DNA of 64,000 bases, from assembly GCA_039621445.1 (NCBI GenBank), contig CP154956.1:76814474-76878473 (forward strand), read 5' to 3'. Under the pieces are notes generated by a model that saw only the letters and a program-made list of their open reading frames with translations, did not search any database and was not told the DNA's origin. Of the stretch, positions 45,631 through 57,600 are shown one piece after another. How positions within the stretch are numbered: position 1 is the first letter of the stretch; every line of letters starts with the position of its first letter. Made by a program: the position numbers and the translations under genes. The stretch is from Euglena gracilis. Taxonomy: Eukaryota > Euglenida > Euglenophyceae > Euglenales.

Positions 45631-48600
45631 CTGTCGTCGGGGCTGGTGCAACCGACGTCGGTTGGAGTGGTCAAAATGATTCTCCATCTGTTCGGGCCAA
45701 CTGGGACGGCAGGAGGGGAGGGCGGACCCACCAAATAGGGTGCACAGACCTGAACTTAAAAAATTCTTTTCAGGTCCTCAACAATGAACCTTCAGCCGGC
45801 GCAGCGAAACATATTTGTGCGATGTGGCCGTCCCACTCAATATGACAGCCAGCCCCGTCCGCCACCTTGTCCCATTTGTCCTTCTCCTTGTACTCCTTCA
45901 GCGTCTTCAGCGCATCCTCCAACTGTTTTTGCTGTGCCCGACTCAGGCGGTGACCCCGCCCCCTCCAACTGGATTAGGGCAGACAATAGCAACCCAGCTG
46001 TCCAGCCCCCACCTTTCCCACCAGGCTCATGGACCCTCCCCAACGGTTCGATTCTGCTGCATATTGGGTTCCTTGCAGCACACCTTAAACAATGACTTAT
46101 TTGAGCATTGACTTAAAACTATAATTTATTCGGCCATTGATTGTTTCCACCCCTCTCAAATAATACATTGTGCCAGGTGGAACTTTGTTTAATAATTTGG
46201 TCTGGTGGACCCACCCTGTCCAACCCCCCCCCACTCATTTGACATTTTTGGCCACTTCTTTTGACTCAGCCCAGCTGCCGAGTTGAAACCAACTTCATTA
46301 CACTGAACGCTACCCCATAGGTAGTGAGGTCGCAGCCAGGCTGAGATCTGCCAGAAAACGTTGGCTTTGGAAACACCCTGTCCCTGTCCCTGGCCACCCC
46401 TCTGACCTCCATTCTCCCTTATAACTGCCCATGGATATTTTTCGAAGACGTGCCAAAATGTGCCAAAAATAACGAAGTTTGCTGAAAAAGCCGGTGGTAA
46501 TTGAGTGAGAACCAATGGCAATTTTATCGAGAAAAGCCTTGTTTACCCCCTCTGGTAGCAAAAAAGGGGCATTGTTGTGGACCTGAACAATCTGGTTGAC
46601 ACGGCAGGCGTCACTGCCTGGCCTTGGTCCAAGGGTCTTCCACCACCGCGGCCGCCTCCTCAGCACTCTTCAGTGGCTTTGCATCCCCCTGAGAGGTGGG
46701 AAATGGTGCTTTGTCGCAAACTTGAGAAACTTTCCCCATTGATGCACAGATCCCCCCAATTTGCAACCCCCCCAGGCCCAACCACCAACCCTCCACTCAT
46801 AACCCCCAGAGTAAAAAAATTTCGAAGACATGCCAAAATATGCCAAAAATAACACAGTTTGCTGAAAAAGCCGGTGGTAATTGAGTGAGAACCAATGGCG
46901 ATTTTACCAAGAAAGCCTTCTTTATCTCTTAGTAGCAAAAAAGGGGCATTTTTGTGGACCCTTTCCAGGTAAACACCGAGCCTCAACTTATGACGCACCC
47001 GCTTATCCAGGGGTTTTTTTTAAGACCGGGGGGGGAGGGGGGAGGGGGTCGGCACCCACCCACCCACCCCCAGGGGTGCCCTCCCCAGGGGAGGGCACCC
47101 ACTTTTGCCCGAAAATGCTAAAAATAGCATCTTTTTCAAAATTTTCGGCGCCTTCGGCGCCGAAAAAGATATACCCACCAGCCCCAACCCCCACCCCCCC
47201 CAGGGGGGTCCAAGGGACCCACCCAGCCTACCCCCCCTCCTCCCCCCGGGGGAGGGGGTCCAAGACTAAAAAAAAACCCCTGCGCTTATCACCCCCCCCC
47301 CGTGAAATCAACCACCAAACTAGATGTAATTTCCCCCAGGACATACAAGTTTTACCGACCCCCCCCCGGGGTCACTCCACTTTTTGAAAAACCAGTCCGT
47401 CACTTTTTTTGGGAAACCAATCAGTCACTACCCCCCCCCAACCCCCCGGGGGGGTGGGGGGGGAACCGGCCACTTTCCAGTCACGTTAGGCCATTTTAGG
47501 CAAAAAAATTCCCTGGCGCCAAAGGCGCCGGGTCACTCAAGCCACTTTTGCCCACCCCTGGCCGACCCCCCCACCCCCCAGGGGGGGAATGGGGCCGGGC
47601 CAAAAACCAGTCAGTCACTCTGAAAAAGCCAGTCAGTCACCCCGGGGGGGGGGGGGGGGGCCGGTGCTCAAGTAATTGTCCACCCCTGGATTATAAATGA
47701 AAGCAGACACAAATGTGAATAAATGTGTTGGGTTTAAAACCAGCACAGAGCTCCCCAGGAATGTACACTTTTCCACTGGAGAGGACTTAAAAAATTTTTC
47801 TGCTACTCCAAAAATCCATCATTGAAGAAAATGTGTTTGCAAAGTTGTGAAATGATATGTGGTTCACCTAGTTGCATCCACTTATATTTCATTATGCAAC
47901 TAACCCCCCCCCCAATACCTGGCGGGGTGCAGGTTATGGGAACCAACTTATGGCCCTGCCCCCCTGCCAGGCTATTTGGGCCCTGTTTTCAGCGTCATAA
48001 GGAACTTTGCCTTAAAAAGGGGGTGCCAAATTACTGGAACCATCCTTTTTGCCCTTCCCCCCGCCAATTTATTCGGCCACTTCCAGGAACAAGGGCCCTG
48101 CAAGTTATGTGGGGAGGTTACTATTGTGTGAAATTGGTTAAAAAAAACTTGAAAATGCAACCTCCAGTTGTCTGCTAGTGGAGCAATTTGCCTGTGTCAA
48201 TGCCCAAAGAAAAACGAAAAGCAAATCATGCAAGAAAATACAAAAAATGCGACGTTTCACAATTTTTTTCATTGTGCAAAAAGGCAAATTAAGCAACTTG
48301 CATATTCCCCCTCCATGCTGGGTTAACCCCCCATGGGGGCGGGGGCCCGGGTGGCGGTGCTACCGACTTCTAGGCTGGACACAGCTGGCACCGGAAAACA
48401 GGCAAGAGATAAAGCCTCAACTCCAGCTGTCCAAAGAGCCTTCAAAAATGCCCACTTTCGAGCATTTTTTGACCACTTTTTTCCCAAAAATTTCGGCGCT
48501 TCTCGCCGAAATTCTTTTCGATCCAGCCTGGCCTGTCCCGGCCTGGCTGCCTGGCTGCCTGGCTGCCTGGACAGGGCGGCCAAGCCGGGCTGTGCAAACG

Positions 48601-51600
48601 TTTATTCCACTCGACCCAGCTGGGAGCTGCTGGCTGGAAAACAGGTGCCGGCTGGCTGGACCCACCCCCGGAATTGGGTTGGCTGGATCTGGCTTACAAA
48701 ATTACCCACACAACACACGCTCGCGCACACACAACACATACATGCACACCAGGCTTCTTTTTAAGACCCCCGGGGGGGGGGGCGAGGGGGGGTCCCCCCG
48801 ACCCCCCCAAAAAACGGGCCCGTTGAAGGCAATTTTCAAAAAATTTCGGCGCTTCCGGCGCGGGAGCCCCCCCCCCCCCCCCCCGGCCCAGACCCACCCC
48901 CCTCCCCCCCGGGGGGGGGGGGGTCTGCTGACTTAAAAAGAAGCCTGATGCACACCACACACAACACCAGGGAACTTCCTAAAGACCCCCCGGGGCTTCA
49001 GGCGGCCGGCTGGAAAAAGGTGCCAGCTGGTAAAAAGTTGGTGGGTGGACCTCCAGGTGGGGTCTACCCAGCTAGGGGTGGGGGTCCAGGGGGGGGGGGT
49101 CTAGGGGTGCCAGTGGATCGGCTTCCAGGCTGGACCTGGTTGGCACCTCAAACACCCTCAACACGTGCAGTGAGGCAGTGGGGCCACATCGGTGGGCATG
49201 CATTGGATCGATCAGGCTCTCGAGATTTGAGAGCCAATCATATGGCACTTGGGCATATCAAGGCTAACATATTGCCACGGTTCGAGATCCACAAAAAATG
49301 CATGAAAACAAAGACCGCAACGATGGTGGAAAAGGTGTGAAAGAGTCATCTCAGCCGTTCCAGCATGGCTCCCAATGGTGGTTCTGGATGGGGATGTTCA
49401 GAATGGTGGGTCATCTCAACATCGTTTTCTCTTGAAAATTTCATAACGATTTCCCTGCTTTGTAGCATGTCACAATATTGGACATTTCTGAGGTCTGATT
49501 CCAGGCGCACAGCAATCATGGAGCACCTGCTTGATGGCCTCGGGTTTTGTCGGTGGTTGCCCTTCACTCATCAAAGCGGAGCACTCTCATCCTGAATACT
49601 CACAACCACACCCTTTGTCGGATCACTTTGATGAGTGGCAATTCAACACAAAATCTGAATCCGCCTGTGATCCGCCCTGGCCATGCAGCTGGTGCGTCAT
49701 CAACTTCGTCCGCCTCAACACCTGATCCGGGAGCAGGCCGGGGCTCTGTTGGTGGGCCGCTCACACGGGGGAGGGCAGAAGCCCCGGCCTGGCAGGGGTC
49801 TTGGTGCCGATGTACGCGGCGATGTTCTCCCACCTGCACCCCGCGCCGGAAAAGCCCTTGGGTCACCGGAACAGCTGCCCCGGCCGATTTTTTTTGCGCC
49901 GTGGCTCTCCTCTGGCACAACGTTTCGGACATTGGCGTCCCCCCCTTCGTTGCGCAAAGGCTTCTTGTCTGTTTATGGCCGACGCTATTGGGGTCCCCTG
50001 GGGGGGGGGGCACTTGGTCAAAAGTCCTGGGAACGCGGTCAAGGCACTCTGGTGCCGAAGGCGCCAGAAGCCCAGCAAGGGGGCCATTCCCGCCTGATTT
50101 TGGGCCTCAGGGCAGGTGGGTAAACCACCCCACCCCAGCCCTCTGTGGGCAGGTGCTCCAACGCTCCGACCGACACCAGCATGGTCCTGGTTGGTGTCAT
50201 TGTTGACAATGGACCATCACCTGATGTTTTTTTTGCAAAAAGAAAAATCAACAAAGAATGAAAAATTGAAGACAGAAACCGAATCCACAAGAGCTAGCAA
50301 GACAGACTGGCAGAGATAGGCCACGCAGATGTGAATCCATCATGAGCCGGGCCGATAATTATGAGCACTAGTCTCCACAACTTGCAAGCGTTACCTATTG
50401 AAAGAGCCACCAGGGAACTTCGCGATGCCCTTTGCCAAATCCACCAGCTCCTGCTCTGTCCACACGTCTTTCTTGCCATCCGTCGCCTCGGGCTGCTGCT
50501 GGAAAAGGGAACAGCAAGAAAGCAATCTATTAAAAGCTTCAATTAATTTCCTCTGAAATAAACCACACAAACCACGTTAAATCACAGGAAGTGACAGAGA
50601 ATTTAGATGGTGTCACCCCGTTGTGTCAGCCGGCAGGATTGCAATTCAAGAGAAAAAACGGGTGGATGTATGACTTGCACCAAGCACCCACAGTCAAGCC
50701 CAAAAATTTACCCATTTTAGGCCATTTTGGCCATGTTAGGCAAGGTATAGGGAAGGGTTCTGAAAATCATAACTTTGGGCTGTTTTGCCCCAAGCAGGCT
50801 TTTGCTTAAGGACCCCGGGGGGGGGGTACTGGCTAGCCAATCGGCTAGACAGTGGAAAAAGTGGACTAGCTAGACCCCCCTCCCCCCCCGGGGGCAAGCA
50901 CCTATGACAGATTCCAAATTTTAGCCCGCGGTCGGCTGCGGTCGGCCGCGGTCGGTTGTGGTCGGCTGCGGTCGGTTGCGGTCGGCAGCGGTCGGCTGCG
51001 GTCGGCAAAGTAGTTGGCTGTAGGTGGGGGGCAGGCCAACAAAAAATGAGCATATATCACAATCACACAATCCACTGTTGCCGACTTTTGGCCACTTTTC
51101 GCTGCTTTTGGCCAGTTTTTGATGCTTTTGGACTGCTTTTGGCCACTGTTGCCGACTTTTGGTCGATTTTTGCTGCCTTTGCCCATTATTTCCTGCCTTT
51201 TGCTTTCTTTTGGTCACTTTTGTTGCTTTGCCCACTTTTTGCTGGGCTTTGGCTGCTTTTGGCCAGCTTTTGCTTTGCTTTGACCTCTTTTGACCACTTT
51301 TGGCCTCTTTAACCCACTTTTGACTGCTGTTGGCCATTTTTTACCCACTTCTGGCCACTTTCAGGCCACTTTAAACGTCTTTTTGTTGTTTTTGACATGA
51401 AGAGCAGTCAAATGTGACCTAAAAATGGCCTAAAAGTGGCAAAAAAAAAATGGTTAAAATGGCCAAAAGTTCCAGAAGAAGGCAAAAATAACAAAAAAAA
51501 TGCCCAAAATGGTCCAAAAAAAGCCAAAAATGGCCCTGCTTTTGGCCAATTTGGGTAATTTTAGCAGCTTTTGTTCACGTTTGGCAACAAACTGGCGCAA

Positions 51601-54600
51601 AATGCTCAAAATGGTCAAATTGGACCAAAAAGAGACCAAAAAATGGGCAAAAATAACAAAAGAAAAGGTCAAAAATGGCTTTAAACGGTCAAAAAATGGC
51701 CCAAAATGGCCCAAAATGGCCCAAGAGCAGGACAAAATGGCCCAAAATTACAAGAAGTGGGCAAAAAGTGGCCAAAAAATGTCAAAATAGGTCAAAATGG
51801 GTGAATTATGGTGACAAACGGGCCAAAAGGGGACAAAAGCGACTAAAAATGGCCAAAAATGGCCAAAAGTGGCCAAAAGTGACAACATGAGCCAGATGAG
51901 CCAAAAAAATCTCAACATCTGGGATAAAAATGAGCCTAATTCCTCATTCTCACTGAAAAATTGACATCAATTAGAAAAAAGTTGCGCGGTCGGCTGCGGT
52001 CGGCTGCGGTCGGCTGCGGTCGGCACCCCACCTATGACAGTCCTGAAACCCGCGGTCGGCTGCGGTCGGCTGCGGTCGGCTGCGGTCGGCATAGGTGCCT
52101 GCCGGGGGGGGGGGGGGTCCGGGGGTCCCCCGGACTGGAAAACTGAGGTGTTTAACAGGTTTTTGGCTGATTTTGTTCCAAAAATTCCCAAAATTTTTTT
52201 CGGCGCTTCACGCCGGTCACTGGAAAATTTTTTTCCACTAGCTAGCCCTGCTAGCAGACCCCCCCGGGGGGGGTCTGCTAGAAAACCCCCCGGGGGGGGG
52301 TCTGCTAGAAAACCCACCAGCCAAATTTGGACTAGCTGCAGTCCAGCCCCCCCCCCCGGGGGGGGTACTGCAATCCCTTAAGCAAAAGCCTGGTCCCAAG
52401 ACTGATCATTTCACCGTCCTTTCAACATTTTGTCCAACATTCTTCCTGACAAATTGTTTTGTTGCAGTGAATTCCTACCGTTCAGAAATCCTCTATGGGT
52501 TTATTTGTTGAGCTTCCAATGATATGATCCAATTTTCATGAATTTTTCATGCTTTGTTGGGTGTGCATTTCTCATTACTGAATGGAAACAAAAACCCTTT
52601 TCTGAGGAATCAAATGGCATTGATACAATCATGGCAAAATTCGAAATCTCTGTTGCTGGTGATAATCGAACATGTTAAAATGTAGCTGAAATGTGGGGAG
52701 TTTCAATCCTTTCTCGACTCAATTTTAAGTTCCGGGTACCTCGGTTTAGGTCCTTGTTTGAGAAATTTGTTGAAGCCAAGAGCATGGGATCCCCACCATA
52801 ACGAAGACACAATTTTGCCATTTGCGCCATTCAAGCTGTTTGTAGCCATGTAACGATTCCAGGAGGTCAAAAAATCATTTCAGGTGTTTGAAGCTTTACA
52901 CATGGCAATAACATTAATAGATTACAAAGTTTTTTCAAACTGCAAAATTTTTCTTATATTGGGACATTTTTGGGCCATGTAAGGCCATTTTTGTTCATTT
53001 CAGGCCACATTAGGCCATTTTCACTTGCTTGCAATGGAGATGATCAGAAAAATGCATTGGATTGAAATGGGCATCGTAGGCAAATTTCAATTATCTCACG
53101 CAGGTGAGCATCAAATTTGCTCATTTATCACAGGGGCAGGTTTGTGGCGGCGGGGGGGGGGGGGGCTGAGATGGTTGGACATCATGGATTTGGGGACGTA
53201 ATTATTTCTTTAGAGAAAAAAAAAGGGCTTTGTGGGACTGTGCTTCTCTACCACCGTCTACCAAATCCATCGTTGCTGTCCACATACACAAAACACACTG
53301 GAAATCATCACCTGAATAGCTCGCAGAACAAAATCTTGTGCAGCAGAATATTTTTAAATATTACGGCCATTTTAGGGCATTTAGGCCATTTTGGGAACCC
53401 CAGAGGGTCAAAAGGCGATTTTTGGCCAATTTAGGCCATTTTAGCAATAGGTGCCTGCTTGCCTGCCACAAATTCACAGTTTAAAAACGGTGTGATTGCT
53501 TCAGCAATATTGTCATTAACCCAGGGCCATTCCTGCAGATCCAGCAAAAAATATCTTGCTGGACTTGTTTGTTGCCTCCTGAAAATTTTCTTGGTGGAAA
53601 AACTCAGCACCTGTCCCCGAAAAGAACAAAATCAATAAATTGTGCCACCCCCAATACAAGAGTAAGCAACCCATGTTTGTTTTGTTTGACAAAGTTGATG
53701 CTTTTTTGGAGGGGACCAGCAAACCCGTCCCCAGACCTTTTTTTCGGGCTCCACCTTGGTCCGCTTGACGGCGTACCCGAACCGGTCATACCCAATCCGC
53801 TGCTCCGCCTCGGCCACCAGCTGGTTGATGTAGGTCACCACCGCCTGCCCCCAGACAGGTTGGGCATTGCAGGGCTTTTCAAAAAAATCACCGTGTTCAG
53901 GAACCTGAATTCCTGGCGGTGATTTCGCGAAACTCACCCGGCCTTTTTGTAAAACTTTATCAGTGCTTTGCATAAGAAAAGGAAGCAACAAGAAGCTTGT
54001 TCTTTCGCACCCTTTGCTGACTGTTTCCAAAGAGTGATTCTTTTCTTTTGCTTAACGTGGATTTCCCCTTGATTCAGCACTTCGGAACTGGACATTTGAT
54101 CTGTGAACGAACGGGATGCACCCATTGAGGGAATGGCAATGGCGGACGAGGATGGAGGGGAAAACAATCTTTGTGGGGAAAGAAAGGTGTCGCTGGACCT
54201 GAAATAATTTTCAAATAATAATAAACTGATTTGGTTGGCAGGGAGGCATGATGGTTTCACATGCTTTTGACTTCAGATGAGATTTCTTTCACAACTCCTA
54301 AAAAAATAGAAGCAGCATTTCTTGCAATTGTCAGAAAACCAATGTAGACAGCAGTTAATAACCCCCCCAAATAATATTGCACTGCCGCACTATTGGACGG
54401 CCGCCTCCGGCAGTGGGGGGTGCCGCACTAGTTGGACCCGCCACACTATTGGACTCGGTGCCTCTTAGTCCCGGCCTATCACCACAGGCACCCTTTTTGC
54501 CTGCTCAATGGCCTGCTCTGAGGCAATCGAGGTGCAATCCAGTCGTCTGGTTCATCTTCGGACGACTTACGTGAGTTGTTCAGGTGGGAACTCGCCCCCT

Positions 54601-57600
54601 TTCCCCTCTCTGCTGGTAACAAAAGATGCCTGCAGTAGGCTGCACCAGCTTCTAACCCCCCCCCACCTATAAGAAACCCTCCTCTATAAGAAACCGCCAT
54701 CTATAAGAAACCCTTTCGGGATTTTTGGACCGACGCCCACCTATAAGAAACCCCCATCTATAAGAAACCCCTGGGGAGCTTTGAACCCAACCACCTGTAA
54801 GAAACCCCCCAATTTTCTTCAGCGCCGAAGGCGCCAAAGGAAATTTTCGACTGTTTTTGGCCACTTTTGGTCTTTTGTCGGTGCAAAATTTTTTGGACAT
54901 TGAAACCCACCTATAAGAAACCCCCACCTATAAGAAACCCCTCGGGCCATTTTTTGGAAACTCACCCATAAGAAACGGGTTTCTTATAGGTGGGGGGTTT
55001 ACGCATTTCACATTGCCATGTTTTGGGGGGGGGGTGCATCACTATTGGACGATCGCTTCATCCGGGGGAGGGCGCAGCACTATTTGGACCCACAGCTCTA
55101 TTGGCCCCGCAGCACTATTAGGGGGGGTTTTACAGCAGTGTACACAGCAGCAATTATCTGCCAGATCCAGTTGTGTCAGCAATTCCATCACCGAGGGCAT
55201 GTCCAGCAAAAACCTAAATGCTTTCTTTGTTTTCCTTTTCTTTGACTTCAGGGGTATGTTGGTTTCTCCATTCCCCCCCCCCAATACCAACCGCTCAAAA
55301 ATACCAGTGACTTCCAGAAAGGCAGCGCCGAAGAAGCCAGAACCAGAATCAGCAATTACTTCTCCAGCAGGACACAGCATGCAGGCTCACTAGGTCAGTC
55401 TTCTTCCCTGGTGCTCCTCGGGGGGGGGGGGGGGGGGTTATGAGGTTAGCAGCTTGACTGCGAATTCAGCAGTCAAATGCCAACTCTATCTGCAGAAATG
55501 GACTTTCTGGTTCCAGAGGCAATCTGTTTTTCAGCAAATATATAGTATGCATAATATCAATACACATAATATATATGGCAAGTGGGCAGTTTAAAACCTC
55601 AGAGGGGTATTGAAAAAGGCAGGTTGTTAGGATTCTCACGGTGCGGGAACAGGCCGGCAGCAGCTTTGGGCCGCACGTGCAGGCGAGGGAGGTTTGGGAG
55701 GGGAGTGAGAGCCGAAATCAGGCCGGCCAGCCCTAACCCTAACCCTGCGCCTTCACGACTCTGCCTTCAAGGGTACCACAGTGGTACCCTTCCCACCCCG
55801 GAGGGTATTTTAATACACCCCCTGGGGGGTATTAAACTACGAGGGTAGTTTAACAATACCCTGGGGGGTATTAAACAACCCACTTGCAAAACTTGGAACA
55901 ACACTTGGCAGGGGCAAAAAGAAACTTCGAGGGCTTGATCACAGAACCAGCACACCGACCGCGGCGCGGCGAACCCGGCAGAGGGGCCACACCGTGGTGC
56001 ACTGGGTGGGGAGGTTCGGCAGGGTCGCCTGGTGCTCCTTGGCAAGGGTCTCCAGCTGCAGCTTCATGGTGGCCAGGCCCTCAAACTGGCAGTTGCCTGC
56101 CCGATAAGGAGTCCAAAGAAAGACAGTGCAGCTGGTGGCCCCGTCGAAGGAACCCCAAAAAGACGGGGTGTGCAATTCCTGGACTCGGGAGCACCTGCCA
56201 TGTGCAACGTTGGGGGGTGTTGGCATGAGGTCGCCCAACTCATTTAATTTTCCCCAGTCTGTGATGTGCGGTACATGGCGTGGGAATATGTCCAATGGGT
56301 GGAGAGCATGCTACGGGGACGTTGTCATGTCATGGGAATCCTTCGGTGCCATGCCCATGAACCCGGCATCCAGAACACTGTGAGGGCAAATGGACCCAAG
56401 ACAAGAATAGCAACGGGAAAAGAGGAGAAGAGAGAGGGGGACTGTCGTTGTCCTCGCCCTCCATCCACACTACATGCACGCTGCGCACTGCGTGGCCACC
56501 AACGCGACCCGGCACGCCCCGGCATACGGAAGAGCCACTCCACGTCGGCCTTCACGAGGGCGGCGTCCGAGCGCGCCTTGGTGGTGTCCGGGACAGGGCT
56601 GGAGGGGAACGCGTGGTGGAGGGGGCCACCCCCCACCTGCCCACCTGTGGGGTTGCCGGGGTTCCCGGCCAGCCCTGGGCCGGGGAGATGAACGGCTTCA
56701 GCGTCTTGCTGCAGACGTCCCGCAGGGCGGCGGTCTCCTCCTTCCGCCTGTGTGGCGGTGAGCGGGGGCCTGGGGGTACCGTGGGAGGACATGCGACCCG
56801 GCGATAGAATCTGGGAGCGCGGGCGAGAACGATTCTTGGCGATCACGACGACAAAGTGAAATCCATTTCGCTGTGTGATGGCCATCATTGTGGTAAGCAT
56901 GGATGAATGCAATTGACGTCGGCACCAGTGGTGCTGGAGTGCGTGAAGCGGATTCTCTCACTGTGCTGGAAGATGTTTTCTTTCAAAAACAACAGGGAAA
57001 AAATTGTCGCACCAAAGAAGTGGCAAATGGGCCCGACCCCCCCCCCCAACCGTAAATCACCCAGACCAAATGGATACAAACAATTCTCAAATTCTTAGAA
57101 AAAGAAAATCTCAAAAAAGCAAAGGGCGGTGTTCATTTCTGGCCGAAAATGGTTAATCACCAGGATGAGGACACGTTTTCCCAGGTGCAATGTCACACAG
57201 GAGGAGGGACCAATGAATGCATGTTCCAGTCGGTTATTCGCTGGGATTGGAGTCCGACACAGTAAGCAGGGACCTGGGCCCAGATTTGCAATGGTCGTTG
57301 ACACAATAGAAATGTGGGGATGTGCAGCGTCAGTCAGCACCAAAGATCGGGCGGCCTCATTCACAGACACTGCACACTTCGCTTGTTCTGCTTTCTTTTT
57401 GTCCGCCTCCTCCTTCTTCCGTCGCTCTTCTGCCTCTTCTGCGTCACGCTGCTTTTGCAGCTGCAAAAGACGACACAGTGGCCAAGGCACCATTGGAATT
57501 ATTCGAAACTAGGAATCTGTCAGGGTGGGGTCAAATTGGGCATTTGACCTGAAAGAGGTTGGGAAAATTGCATGCATTGTTATCCAGCCAGTTTTGCCTA

